From Sorghum bicolor (lineage: Eukaryota; Streptophyta; Magnoliopsida; Poales; Poaceae): DNA of 64,000 nucleotides. The position numbers and the translations under genes were made by a program. The first letter of the stretch is position 1, and the number at the start of each line of letters is the position of its first letter. The stretch lies in assembly GCF_000003195.3 (NCBI RefSeq), contig NC_012870.2, forward strand, positions 9,106,501 to 9,170,500, given 5' to 3'. The notes under the pieces were generated by a model, which ran no database searches, was not told where the DNA came from, and was given only the letters and a program-made list of their open reading frames with translations. Positions 33,215 through 44,239 of this stretch are shown piece by piece.

Positions 33215-33868
33215 TCCGACAGGCGCATCCGAACACCGCGAAAGAGGAGCCGGGAGCGGAAGGCGCTGTGCCGGCTGATCGACGCGCGCGAGCTCACGGC
33301 GGAAGCCGCGGCGCACGCCATCCAGAACGAGCGCATGCCGGTGCGCTCTCTTCTCGTAGCACGGCAAGCTCAACCGCCTCGCCGAGCTGAGCAACTCCTT
33401 CAGCAGCCAGCGCAGCCCCAACCCGGCGCTTGAGCTCCCCGGCCGCTGCCTGCCCCTCCAAGCGCGAGGTCCTCGCGCTCGCGCAGCACCAGGAGGTGCG
33501 CCGCCTCCGCGAGGACGTCGCCAGGCTCCATCCTCCAGGTTCTTCTTCGTTGTCGTCTTGAGCTTCCGAGTCCGCACGATGTTTGATTCAGTGCTCAGAT
33601 CGGCTACACTGACACTGAAACATACGCACTCTACGTTTGCAGGTGCAGTGCAACGCGCTGCAGGCCCAGCTGGACAAGCTAAGCTCGGAGAGGCGGCGAC
33701 GCGGCAGCTGTGGCGGCGGCGGCTTCTTCAAGTGGAGCGCGTTCTGGTTCGGCAGTGGCATGGGCGCCGATGTTGCGAGGGTGAACGCCGGACGCCGCCA
33801 AAGGCGAATAAGAGCAGCACCGCCACGGCGACGCCGAACGCAAATTGGCGCAAGTCAACGTCATGAGA
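33215..33868 (+). pseudogene. 3' fragment of an NPH3-domain (BTB/POZ-NPH3) gene
   Basis: Residual reading frames spell the end of a phototropic-response NPH3/RPT2-like protein: ERKALCRLIDARELTAEAA, HAIQNERMPVRS, HGKLNRLAELSNSFSSQRS, then KREVLA and QEVRRLREDVARL. After a probable intron (about 33537-33642) come VQCNALQAQLDKLSSERRR and FFKWSAFWFGSGMGADVARV. The N-terminal BTB domain and most of the NPH3 domain are absent. Lesions: bases missing after MPVRS, an in-frame TAG at 33357-33359, a frame change near 33450, and another near 33790 before the terminal ATATPNANWRKSTS and stop. This fragment cannot encode a working protein. Confidence 0.8.
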
Positions 33869-34099
33869 TGGGGATGTTGTACTTGAAGGACGGTGATCAA
33901 TGGCTGTTAATCTCAGACTTCTACAGCTCGGGAACAGGAATAGTTTTCATCTTTTCTAACAAAGAAACCAATAAAAAATTGTTGTACACACTAATCTGAT
34001 CACATCAGGGTGATCATAAAAAATATCACACAACTAACAGGCAAAGCGTCAGACAGAAGTCTGCAAGCTTTGCTGACTCACTTATTCAGTTACCGAGAC

Positions 34100-36400
34100 T
34101 ATAACAAATGGCATCGATTTTGAACACACTGAAAGAAGAATAAGTAGTAGGTTTTCACATGTATGGTGCAATGACCTATTTGTACTGCTTTCTTGATTGC
34201 CTGCTTGCATCTGCTGAGGAACTTGCTGCTGCTTGTGGACACTGAATCCTCATAGCCATATCTGCAGTCATCGTCGCCAGCCACCTTAGGCTTCCTGCCC
34301 ATGCATCCCGCACCTCTTCATTCCCAGGATCTTAGAGGGTGATGATGGCAGTGACCGGAAACCCAGACCTAGGGAACCAAATCTTCTTTTCCTCTCTCTC
34401 TCTTTAATTCCAAAGCTATTCCTGCCTCTTTCAGCTCCCTGGTCAGAAACAATCTCGTCCTCGACCTCAACGATCTCATCAGAACATTCCTGTAGCTCTC
34501 TTTGTCAATTCTGCTTTGCATTTGCTGCTCATCTGAAGCGTTCTCCTCGTCATTATCATGTTCATCTGAAGAATGGTATACAGCATGATCTTCCTGTTAG
34601 TTATCCATGAGCATATGGAGCCACTTATCCACATTTTCTTTGACAACATGGTTCATGTTTTCATCATCTTCCGGTCTGGTAAAACCTCAGTGGTGATGTG
34701 CTTCACTCTTTTGAACTAGCATTGACTGATCTGTACCATACCTGGAAGTTCCATACATGCCCATTGCTCTATAGGGTGGACTTGGAAGTGATGAGGTCCT
34801 CGGTACTGAAACTGTCTCACTGGCATGATATTTCTCAGTTTTAGACTCGTAGCACTTCTGCAGGGTCGTTTTAGCCTTGTCATCTCTTGATCTTATAGGT
34901 GTACCAGTACCTCTAGATCTCATGGTCTCTCTTCTTTCCCGTCTCCTGCTATGTTGTCGTTCTTTGATGGCCAACTCTTCTAGCTTCTCCCACACCAGTG
35001 TTCTGCCTCTCAGTATTTACAGTGTTCTGTTCTATGAAGGAGATCTCCTCGGGGAGTTTATCACCTTCAGTGGTTCATTTCTGGCATTGCCGAATGCTGG
35101 AGAACGAGTTGAAGTTCCTTCTCCAATTTCTTCTTCCCCTAGGGAATGGTATGCGTCTGAATTCCTCTGATCTTCCTCCAGGAAAACCCTCAGTTCCTGC
35201 TTGAGAGGGATACTCCTCAATCTTCTTGCTGAAAGATACTTCACACTCTCACTGTGCCTCTCCTCGAGCAATCCATCATCAACATGATACCTCTTCCTTT
35301 CTGGCTTTATCTGCCTCTCCAAATCATCTCCGTTGGTACTTCTTATGGAGCTCAGTTTCAGATGAGTCACACATTGCTCTTTGGGCCTCCAATCTGGTCA
35401 TGAGAGTGCTGGTTGCAGCTTGGTTCAGCCTAAGTTGTTCCTTGTACACAACGGACCTGAATTTCAAATATTCACAGATAATTAGCATCACTAAACTTCT
35501 GAATAGCACGTGCTAATGCTCTTTCAATTAAGCAATCATGCTTACTGGTGCATGGCATCTCTGATCATCTTCTCCAGCACTGCCTTGTAGTCGGACTGAG
35601 CCTCTTCCAATCAACGGCACTTTTCAACTCAGCACCTCCTCTTGATTAGGAGGGCCTCCAAGCCCTGGATGGCCACCCGCTCCTCTTTGTTCTTCTGCTT
35701 CAGCCCACTGGCCTCCTTCTCCAATTCTGTAAGCTCGGCCTGCTTCTTCTTGGCCTCTTCTCGTTGCCTCAGCGAGTCCCTAGCCACAGTTATGGACAAG
35801 TAAGGATCGCTAATGTAGCCATCAGCATCTGGGTTTTATTGTTCTCCTTTGTGGAATTAGGCCCCTATCCTGCCAAGTTGAAAAAAGAATTAACAATCAA
35901 AGGGTAAGTAGGCCTGAGCGGTCGGTTCGCATCAAGAGATTTGAGCACCGAGTTGTCAGAACCCCTAGAAGAAACAATTGCAGTAGGGGCGAGTCCTACT
36001 TTCGTTTTCATCTTAGAGAAGTGCTGCGGGATCGTGTGCGCTTCCACCACCTGCAGCGAGCTCAGCTCCTCGCTGGCACCATGGATGAACAAGAACGCGA
36101 ATGCTCAGTTTCTGCACGGTCAAGAGGACCAAGAGGTACAGTAAGGTTAGCTTCCCACAGCAGCAAGCGGCCGAATGCCGGGCACCCGGCCTGGAACTAG
36201 TCAGCGGCAGAACAAGAGTACCTGAAGTCAGAGTTCTTCGAGGCAAAGATGGACAGGAACTGGTTGACAGAGACACCGAGCTGCAGATCCCACCACGTCA
36301 TGAGGAACTCCAGCTTGTTCTGCTTCTTCCTGCACACCTGCCACTGCACTATCCGGAGGTTGCTCGGCACCGTTCTAGTCAATGAGGCATTGAGCTTTCT
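34100..36400 (-). pseudogene. decayed leftward gene for a charged coiled-coil protein
   Basis: Broken coding-like segments run leftward. From about 36382: VPSNLRIVQWQVCRKKQNKL and FLMTWWDLQLGVSVNQFL. Then ASEELSSLQVVEAHTIPQHF and KMKTKVGLAPTAIVSSRGSD near 36060-35940; SLRQREEAKKKQAELTELEK near 35780; YKAVLEKMIRDAMHQ near 35560; and YKEQLRLNQAATSTLMTRLE near 35440. At about 35340-35370 the frame shifts by one base between ELHKKYQRR and DDLERQIKPE, then KQELRVFLEEDQRNSDAY follows. Near 35620 two stops interrupt the helix. More acidic and basic scraps continue to about 34250. I do not recognise the family. The heptad-rich, highly charged composition suggests a cytoskeleton- or membrane-associated coiled coil. 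An unusual intron pattern could rescue some breaks, but not obviously all. Confidence 0.55.
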
Positions 36401-37244
36401 TCAGGATTTCCCCTAAACTATAAGGAAAAATAGTTCATTTTGATACTTTGCCTCTGATTGGAATCACTTGAGGAATCTTCATTATAATATCAATAACTTT
36501 TCTTAGAAGGATTAAATCAATGTCTAACTAAACTACTAAAGTAAATGGGGAAAAAAGAACAAGTATAACATGCATGGCTAAAATAGTCACATAATCCGTT
36601 CCAAATGTGCAATATTGCTCCTGCTCACATTGGTTTCATTTAAAGAACAACAATTGACATACTTCCCAAATCAAAAATGATTTGGCGTCCTCCTTATCTG
36701 CACCGTTCATCCTCGTTGCCAGATGTTCCTCCAACGGAGCCTATTGGCAACACACCTCCCAATGGTGCAGTAAAAACTTTGTGCTCATATCAAACTGAAC
36801 AATGAAATTTCGCTGGAATAAATAAGAGTATAAATCCATATATTAGCTGTTGTTTGTACATGGAACCGACAAATTTGAAGTACAATAAAGCACCTTCATA
36901 CAGAATTACTAGCGCACACTGCTGCAAGATATTCAGATAAACATTACAGCAAAACCAATAATAACTATGGCAAATATATAAAGGCTTGCTCCTCGCCGAA
37001 CCACCAAAAACACAAATTATATGTTGATTCATGAACTATATGCAAAAAGTAACATAAGCAATTCAACATACAACACCAAGTTGGAAACAACCTTAGCCAT
37101 CTGTCTTGCGGCAATAATAACATTTTACATATTGCAAGGTCTACTGAACTTTTACCAATATTCATGTGGCACACACACAACACTCATCAGGAAGAAACTC
37201 TTTACCATACGCAAACACTCTTACTGGAGGTAGCGCATTTGACT
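36401..37244. other. intergenic and 3' flank of the hyccin gene
   Basis: AT-rich, with no exon recognised. The right part (about 36800-37244) is probably the 3' UTR of the leftward hyccin-family gene. Confidence 0.4.
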
Positions 37245-38543
37245 TCATTTGGACACGAGCAGTGTGTCAGGCTTCCGCTGCTTGCTTGGTGTATTTGGCT
37301 TTGAACTTGGCCTAGAGCTTGATGCATTGCTTCCGGCAGTGCCAACTGCAACAATTTGCCCCGAAGCCGCAGAAGCTGCTGCCTTGGCAGCCTTTCGTGC
37401 ACTCTTGTCAAGCTCAATCAAGCTTCGGGCTGCTAAGATTGCTTGTGCCACAAGGTCATGGCATGCACGGGCATAGACGACCCTCACTGCTTCTGCCGCG
37501 GCATCACGCACCTCGGCTGGGTTCAGTGGCGCAAGCAAGCAGTGCCCAAGAACCCTCATCACTGGCTGGAGCAGCTCCCAGGGAAGTGGCACCCTCGCCT
37601 CCTTGTCATCTTCACTGCAATTCCGGCCACTGCTGTCTCCATTGATTCGCATCCTGGCCAATTCGTCCTCCAGTTCCTTCCCATTCTCAGCCTCTGAGGA
37701 CATTGGCGAGACAGACCCCAAAGAGTCACCCTCCTCTTCTTCCAGATCGTTCTCATCAAGCTCAAAACGGCATTTGCAGTACTGCCCTGCCCACGCAGCC
37801 GCAGCATTGCAGGCATCCACCTTCGACGCAGCAGGCATCTGCGAAATCTTGGAGTAGTAGGCCTCAAATGCGACTCCAATAATTCCGGCGCGCTTCGTCG
37901 ATTTCACCGCGGCCTGGGGCTCCAGAGGCGGCGAGAGCACTCCCACCACGGGAGTCGACTGTGGAGGGGGAATCGGCGGGGGCTGCGACCGGCGAGGGGA
38001 CTTGGAGCTGGGACTGGACGCCGGCGTGTGGTACAGGGATGGGACGGAGAGGTCGGGCACCTGGACGAGGATCGGCTTCCCCTGGCGATTCTTGGCCTCG
38101 GAGGAGTACACAGCGAGGAGGACGGCCTCGAAGCCGGAGAGCGAGGACGGGAGCTCGGGTGGGAGGCGGCGGAGGTAGAGCGCCGCCAGCAGGGGCAGGA
38201 ACGCGAGCGCGGCGAGGCGGAGGTCCGGGTCGGCGGAGAGGAGCGTGTCGTAGAGCCAGTGGCAGGCGGGGTCGTCGGCGCCGCCGCCCGCCCTGAGCGC
38301 GTCGGAGAGCCCCGCGTAGGCCGCGGGCGAGCGGAGGAGCGCGCGCGCCGGGCGGTCGGCGTCGGCCAGCGCCGCCACGTCGTGGGAGACCGCGGCGGGC
38401 AGGATGGAGGAGAGCGCCAGGATGCGGGACCGCGCCTGCGAGACGGACTCCCACCAAGACGGGGTCGGATCGGAGGCTGAGGCGGACGCGGAACCGGAAG
38501 GCGAGGCGGCGCCCGCGCCGGCGGAGGATGGGGAGGGAGGCAT
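37245..38543 (-). CDS. HYC: hyccin (FAM126) family protein, PI4K-alpha complex subunit
   Basis: A single uninterrupted exon of 432 residues, from ATG 38543 to the stop at 37245. The N-terminal helical hyccin domain is clear: SWWESVSQARSRILALSS, HWLYDTLLSADPDLRLAALA, then GFEAVLLAVYSSEAKNRQGK, ILVQVPDLSVPSLYHTP and GVLSPPLEPQAAVKSTKRAG. The C-terminal half has PLPWELLQPVMRVLGHCLLA and ends in a Ala/Ser/Lys-rich tail. In plants hyccin proteins belong to the plasma-membrane PI4K-alpha-1 complex (with NPG and EFOP proteins) that makes PI4P. No transmembrane segment is visible, consistent with a soluble scaffold. The 5' third is extremely GC-rich. Two MITEs sit back to back about 190 bp upstream of the start codon. 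Confidence 0.9.
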   Translation of the reverse strand: MPPSPSSAGAGAASPSGSASASASDPTPSWWESVSQARSRILALSSILPAAVSHDVAALADADRPARALLRSPAAYAGLSDALRAGGGADDPACHWLYDTLLSADPDLRLAALAFLPLLAALYLRRLPPELPSSLSGFEAVLLAVYSSEAKNRQGKPILVQVPDLSVPSLYHTPASSPSSKSPRRSQPPPIPPPQSTPVVGVLSPPLEPQAAVKSTKRAGIIGVAFEAYYSKISQMPAASKVDACNAAAAWAGQYCKCRFELDENDLEEEEGDSLGSVSPMSSEAENGKELEDELARMRINGDSSGRNCSEDDKEARVPLPWELLQPVMRVLGHCLLAPLNPAEVRDAAAEAVRVVYARACHDLVAQAILAARSLIELDKSARKAAKAAASAASGQIVAVGTAGSNASSSRPSSKPNTPSKQRKPDTLLVSK

Positions 38544-38732
38544 GGCGGCGACGGGGGCGGAGAAGCCGAGATGAGATCTCTCCTCGGCTGCGGAATGAGG
38601 TGGCGTTTGGAGTTTGGACTGTGGAAAATAGACGGTGGGATAGGGAAATAAGGGGTAGGAATAGGATAGCTTGTATCCCTTGTTTGGACTTTGGGTAGGG
38701 AAACGAGCATCTCTAGCAGTTTTTCTTGTTTA

Positions 38733-38964
38733 GGCCTTGTTTAGTTCACTTCAAAAACTAAATTTTTTTTAAGATTTTCCGTCACATTGAATCTTGCGGT
38801 ACGTACATAAAACATTAAATATAGTCAAAAATAAAAACTAATTATATAAATCGTGAGATGAATCTTTTGAGCCTAGTTAATCTATAATTGAACAATATTT
38901 GTCACAAACAAACGAAAGTGCTATAGTGCCATGAACCAAAAATTTTTGAAAACTAAACAAGGCC
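38733..38964. mobile_element. MITE of the GGCCTTGTTTAG family
   Basis: It begins GGCCTTGTTTAGTTCAC and ends AAACTAAACAAGGCC. TTA direct repeats flank it (38730-38732 and 38965-38967). The core contains TCCGTCACATTGAATCTT and GAATCTTTTGAGCCTAGTTA. It lies upstream of the hyccin gene. Confidence 0.85.
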
Positions 38965-38968
38965 TTAG

Positions 38969-39200
38969 ATGCATTCAAAAACCCAAAAGTTTACAAGATT
39001 CTCCGTCACATCGAATCTTACAGCACATGTATGGAGCATTAAATATAGATAAAAAATACTAATTACACAGTTTAACTGTAAATCGCGAGACGAATCTTTT
39101 AAGCCTAGTTATTAGTCCATAATTAGACAATGTCTGTCAAATACAAACGAAAATGCTACAGTGTCCTAATCCTAAATTTTTTTGCATCTAAACAAGGCCT
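38969..39200. mobile_element. second MITE of the same family, adjacent
   Basis: The core TCCGTCACATCGAATCTTAC and GAATCTTTTAAGCCTAGTTA match the neighbouring element, and the right end reads GCATCTAAACAAGGCC. The left end is eroded (GATGCATTCAAAAACCC), so the two elements abut. Such head-to-tail pairs arise by insertion beside an older copy. Confidence 0.7.
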
Positions 39201-39515
39201 CTATAGTTTGTATATCTTGTTTGGGATATGTTTGGATAAGAAAATAAGAGCATCTCTAGTAAGATAAAATAGTGCCCTCCATATCTGTAAAGAAAAATTA
39301 TTTTGCATAAAATTTGAGTCAAATATTGAGTTTGGAAATATAAAAACCATATAAATAGATTTATCTCAAAAAATACTTTCATAAAAATATACATATATCA
39401 ATTTTTGATAAATATTTTTATAAAAACAATAAGTCCATGTATGAGAATGAGAGGTGGTATTAGGGGACTGTTGTAGATGCTTTAAGGGTTCGGATAGTTG
39501 ACAATGGTTCATTAA

Positions 39516-39941
39516 GAGCATCTCCAAGAGTATCATATTTTTTTCCTCCCCAAATCATGTAAGTTTGAAAATCCTAAAAAAGGAATCGGGAGAAACAAAA
39601 GGCCATCTTCGAGAGTTTTCAATAATCCACTCCTAAACTAGAAGATAATTTTACATCAAAATTTTTATATTATTTCTAAATTATCATAACCACTTTTATA
39701 TTTTTCTCTGATACATTTACTTCAGGAACCTATTCCTCCTCTTTATTCTTTCTCATGTCCTTCCACCTTTAGAAGAAAGCACGGGGAAGAGCGATATGCG
39801 TGACAAAGGTTGATGTTGACCTATTGCTAATTGCCAATAGATGAGGAAGAGATATGAGGTACTCTTAGAGATGCTTTTTTTCTTTTTCCCTAAAAAAACA
39901 TAAATGGGGAAGTAATATAGGGTACTCTTGAAGTTGAAGAT
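39516..39941. mobile_element. inverted-end element inserted in copy B
   Basis: It begins AGCATCTCCAAGAGTATCAT. Near its right end there are two inverse motifs (GGTACTCTTAGAGATGC at about 39860 and GGTACTCTTGAAGTTGAAGATGCT at 39918-39941). It interrupts a block that is continuous in copy A, so its boundaries are well supported by comparison. Confidence 0.6.
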
Positions 39942-40194
39942 GCTAGCCTGCTGGATTTAGCGCAGCCAGAACTGCTCGGAACATTTTGATGGCCGTGGAA
40001 TATAGCATTTTGCTAAATGTGTCCAGGGTCCCAACAGATTAAGGGACATTAAGAAGAATATTAATTGATCGACATTATAAGATATCAAACGCTAGCGGCG
40101 TTTTTTGAAATTCAGAATTCGATGGCCAACGCCGATCAGTCATGTATGAGTTCCTGGCTGTAACAGTCCAACGGCGGTGTACAGATGTTAGAGC

Positions 40195-40655
40195 AACTAT
40201 TTTTTTTATTTCTATCCCTTTTTAAAACTATTTTCATATTTGATATGGAAAAAATATTTTTTAAAACTAACCCCTTTGACTGCGCCACCATACATGGCAC
40301 AACACTTTAACACTATCGCGCCATGCATGATGGCGTGGCAGAGTGCTGACGTAGCCCGATTGACCCGATCGAGCTGCTGACGTGGCCATGCCGGGAGATC
40401 ATGGGCCGTGTCCATGATTGATGCGCCATGGGCTGAGGTGCGGCAGCGTCCGCCACGTTATTTGCTGACATGCAAGTTGCTGCCACGTGTCGTCTCTGTC
40501 GTGTCGGCATGCATGATGCGGCAGGGTTAAAGTGTTGCGCCATAGGTCATGGCGCGTTTAAAAGGGTTAGTTTTTTTTTTTAAAAAAAAGAAAAATTCAG
40601 TGTCAAATTTGAAAATTGTTTAAAAAAGGACTAAAATAAAAAAATTCCAAATATG
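40195..40655. mobile_element. long-inverted-repeat element
   Basis: The left arm (TTTTTTTTATTTCTATCCCTTTTTAAAACTATTTTCA region) is matched in reverse by the right arm (TTGAAAATTGTTTAAAAAAGGACTAAAATAAAAAAA region). A second inverted pair lies inside (ACAACACTTTAAC / GTTAAAGTGTTGCGCC). The GC-rich centre is full of GGCGTGGC and ATGGCGC-like motifs. It is non-coding. The superfamily is uncertain, possibly a Mutator-like MITE. Confidence 0.5.
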
Positions 40656-40927
40656 TGTGCAATAAGGTAGTTCATAGGATTAAAATATTTGTTATCATAT
40701 AGCTAGAACATTGTGATACCAATCTTTAAAAGGGAAACAATGGATTACCCATAAAGAATAAAAATATTACTTTTTCTTACTCCTTCCTCTTTTTCTCGGT
40801 TTTGCGTAGGCTTATAAAGAGAAATAATCTTTTTATCTCATATGAGACTCTTATATGGACTAGTTATTGGCTGAAACATTATGAAAACATATTATTTAGT
40901 GACACAAAAGCTGCTTATATGGATTAA

Positions 40928-41623
40928 TCTATACTATACTCCTAAAGCTAGACAAGGAGCCCTCTCTCACATATCACTGTTCATGGACAGTTCCCACTCA
41001 CAGAACATTGTTCTGCTAACAGTAAACCCGTTAAAGAACAGTAAAAGTCTGTTAAGGAACAGTAAACCCATTAACAGAACAGTACAAATCTATTAAGGAA
41101 CAGTACAACTCATTAAGACATAGTACTACCCAATAAGAAACAATAAACCCGTCTAACCGTGTGTTTGGTTGGGGTTGAGTGGGTTGAGTTGGATCCAACC
41201 CAATTTTTGGGGATGGAGTCAACTCATCCAGTGTTTGGTTGCACTTCTGCTTTTGGAGACGGAGCCGACCCGTTTTAGTGTTTGGTTGAAGGATTGGGGA
41301 CAGAGCGGCTCCATTCAGTGTTTGGATGAAGGAATTCAGTGTTTGGTGGGAGCCAACCCGGTTGGAGCGGCTCCGTCCGTCAGATTTTGACGGACGGGTC
41401 CAACCCGCATCTAAGAGGAATATTCCACCCTGGAGTCAACCCAACCCTCCTATCCTCCAACCAAACAGCCACGGAAATGGGTTCGCTCCAACCCGACTCG
41501 CCCCGCTCTCCAACCAAACACACGGTAAAAACAGTTACACCCGTAAATATTTACGGGTTTCAAACATAACGGGTTAAAAAAACCCGCTTACTGCCCCGTG
41601 CGAAAGCAAGGGGCACCTGCTAG
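40928..41623 (+). mobile_element. non-autonomous Helitron
   Basis: The 5' end is TCTATACTATACTCC, preceded by A. The 3' end is CTAG followed by T, giving insertion between A and T. Just before the 3' end is a hairpin (GCCCC...GGGGC, 41593-41613) followed by ACCTGCTAG. This is the standard Helitron terminus set. Without the nested MITE the element is about 325 bp and consists mainly of short AACAGTAAACCCGTTAA-like units. It has no Rep/helicase, so it would be mobilised in trans. Confidence 0.75.
41157..41525. mobile_element. Tourist-like (PIF/Harbinger) MITE nested in the Helitron
   Basis: The terminal inverted repeats CCGTGTGTTTGGTTGG and CCAACCAAACACACGG are perfect over 16 bases. The target duplication is TAA (41154-41156 and 41526-41528). 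Length 369 bp. The internal sequence is made of GTGTTTGGTTG-type repeats and GC-rich sequence. The perfect ends suggest it arrived recently. Confidence 0.85.
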
Positions 41624-42226
41624 TTAGTCTATATACACTGTAGTTGTATGCGGAGCTAGTTGGAACCACAACGGTTTGTCCGTGTCATATCGCATGCAAC
41701 CATAGTCGTCGATGAAAACGATCGACCCTGTTCCTCGCACTACCTTTCTTAAACTCGCAGAACTCGAACTCTTGTAGCCGTGTAGACTAGATAGTTCTTT
41801 TAACATCGCCAAGAGCACTGTCATGTCATACAAGAACATATAAGAACTCGAATGGACACCCCGTCAAATACGGATTAGACATTTAACCCAGCTAGCTCGA
41901 GCTTAGATATTGCTGTTCTTGTTTAGAAATTAGAATACTGAAGAACAAGTTTACCACAGAGAGAGGCTCCGACAAATAACGCCAATGACGACGAACCGGT
42001 TCGAAAATGCAGCTCAGATCAATAGCGATTGGAAAGTTTGAAGCCACTCGAATAAAATACGAAACAGGTCCATCAAAAGAAGTTTGGCACAACGCATGGA
42101 TCTGCGCATCCATGTAGCAATGTCAAGGAGTAGATTTCAACTACTAGTTTAACATCATTTGTCAGGTCAACGCTGGAAATTTCTTTAGCACCAACACCAT
42201 ATCCGTAAAAGTGGTAGAAAAGTCCC

Positions 42227-44239
42227 TCAGTCGTCTTTGAAATTTTTTTCACATTTTGTACATGTGTAGAATATCGTCTCTCCCTCATCTGCTGAACGCA
42301 TCTGCAATTTCCAGTGTCAGGAGCAATAATTGAATACATAAAACCAGGAAGGATTGGCCATCCAATGCTGAAGGATTGGTTGCTAACCTGCAAGCTGTAG
42401 TATTCGGCTTCTGGATGGTCGCAAAATTTACAGGTTTTATTTGTCTATTTGCAAAAACCAGATTTTGTGAATATCCCAGAATAACAGAAATTATTCGACT
42501 AGCAATACATTTTAAGGACAAACTACTTACCTTTGGTCTTTGCACAACAATTTCCTCCGTCAGTGTCTTTAACCCTCTTCGAATGTCCTGCAAAAAAGCA
42601 CACGGTAAAAAACAAGAAGCACATTGATGATTGAAACAGTCTATTTCAGTATATCTGACAATTAGTTTCTGCTTGAACACATACAGGATATGAGGATCTG
42701 TTTGGCTCAGCGTATTTGCACCTGTAATGGTTCACACTGCTACACATCACGTTGGTTTGGGCTGGAAACGATAACAAGGGATCCTATATGGTCCTATGAA
42801 ACATTTTTACCATACACCTCCCTTTGTTATCTAATTAAGCCGCACAGACGCAACTACTTTCCACTTCCGTGACCCCTCTCTGCTTGCACTCACCACCAGC
42901 ACCCATGCCCGGCGACCCCAACTGCCTTGCTGCATCCACACCGGTGAGTATTGCTGAGTGTCGATCCCCCGTCCCCTCCCTCTCCCTCTCTAGCAACCTT
43001 TTCTCCAAAACCCTAGCCATATTTTCAAAACCCTAATGTTGATCATTGCAGTTCTCATTGCTCCCATCAAAACACTAATGGAAATGAAAACATTCCCAAA
43101 GCCAACCAACAAATGATGCTTTCAGTTCCACTGTAAAAGCTAGCACTGTCGATTACATTCCCATTACTGTTCCCAGCATTGAACCAAAAAGCACCTCAAG
43201 TCCAGCAATTAAAATTTCCATTTAGCAACTACGGCATGCTGCAAAAGCTTAGTCCGATAACACATCCCATAGAATTCCTTGGTAACACATCCCATAAAAT
43301 TCCTTGTCCAATATAGCATATGGTCCGTATGCACTAGCCTAAAAAGCCATCAGTGTTTAGAGCAACTCCAATAGTTTTGCAAATTTTGTTGGGCAAATGT
43401 TATTATTTGCCAACTCCTAAAACGATATGAGGAGGGAATAAAAAGGGCATCTCCAAGTGTTTGGTAATTTTGACTTGGCAAAAAAAATTCTACTGGTTCT
43501 GGAGATCAACGAAGAAGCATCATGTTGTCAGCTTGCTATAAAAGTGCGCGCATGCAGAATGCCAAGCCTATTCCAGGTGTGCATAAATGACAAGAAAGGA
43601 GGAGAATTTGCCAACTTGCTATAAATGCCAAGCCCAATTGCCAACAGTAGATTTTGAGAGTTTTGACAAAAAAATAAGAATGTCAAACCTATTTGCAAAA
43701 CTGTTGGAGTTGCTCTCAACTGTTACTGTGCTAAACAAGATATATTTACACTAGAACTCACCAATCACGGCAATTTCCATAATGTCAGAAACATGCCCAT
43801 CTTCCTATGTCGCGTGTTATCCTCCCAGAAATTCCCTAGACCTAGAGCGAATGGCCTCAGCAGTATGGTTGGCAATGGCATAGGTTCAGGATGGGGAAAA
43901 TTTTGATAGAAAAGTTCTTCTAGGCTATGCATTTTCGTCTAGCTTACATAAGGGGATGGGAATAGCCTCAGGAGTCAGGAAAGGGAGCCGTGAGTTTACC
44001 TCGGCGGTCATGGTGTACTGTATTTGTTTCCCTTCCATCTCTGCGAACCGGGGGGGAAAATATTAGTCATTATTATCGCTTAATCGCACACATCAACGAA
44101 CTGGCACAGGAGAAAAGGGACCTTTGGCACCGCGCTTGAAGCCGCATAGAGGGCAGGAGGCGGAGTGGACGGAGTCGAAGGTGAGGAGGGTGCCGCATAC
44201 GCCGCAGAAGAGAAAATCGCGCGCCTGCCAGAACGCCAT
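42227..44239 (-). CDS. RPA12: RNA polymerase I subunit RPA12
   Basis: Five exons join in frame to 115 residues: 44239-44122, 44040-44000, 42587-42531, 42444-42388, 42301-42227. The N-terminal zinc ribbon is FLFCGVCGTLLTFDS...ASCPLCGFKRGA. The linker contains QYTMTAEDIRRGLKTLTEEI. The C-terminal TFIIS-like ribbon has CKFC and CTKC pairs around MRSADEGETIFYTC, with the acidic DE of the hairpin that enters the polymerase active site. This two-ribbon layout and ~115-residue length identify the Pol I cleavage and termination subunit. Intron 2 is about 1.4 kb and contains a MITE (43360-43716) and a GC-rich insert near 42840-43020. The exon 4 acceptor (AAATAG/ACAAAT) is the least sure junction. Confidence 0.9.
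43360..43716. mobile_element. MITE in RPA12 intron 2
   Basis: It begins GAGCAACTCCAATAGTTTTG and ends with the near-perfect inverse (ATTTGCAAAACTGTTGGAGTTGCTC). Length is about 357 bp and it is non-coding. Internal TTGCCAACT and GCCAAGCC motifs repeat. No clear target duplication was seen. Confidence 0.65.

Larger units (their letters stand above)
39499..42112. repeat. segmental duplication, copy B (interrupted)
   Basis: The same ordered blocks as 31504-32640, but spread over 2.6 kb because of insertions: 39499-39515, then 39942-40192, 41655-41715 and 41795-42110. Insertions occupy 39516-39941, about 40195-40655, and the Helitron at 40928-41623. Copy B lies directly downstream of the RPA12 stop codon, just as copy A lies downstream of the kinase gene. 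Confidence 0.72.
39201..42226. other. intergenic, nested insertions in a segmental duplication
   Basis: 39201-39498 holds a decayed Stowaway-like piece. The rest is copy B of the segmental duplication and the elements inserted into it, listed individually. 40656-40927 is AT-rich and unexplained. No gene is supported. The right end reaches the 3' flank of RPA12. Confidence 0.5.

Noticed and set aside
37904..38710. 268-codon frame overlapping the hyccin gene
   Set aside because: It is in another frame of the same GC-rich exon and is Pro/Arg/Ser-rich low complexity.
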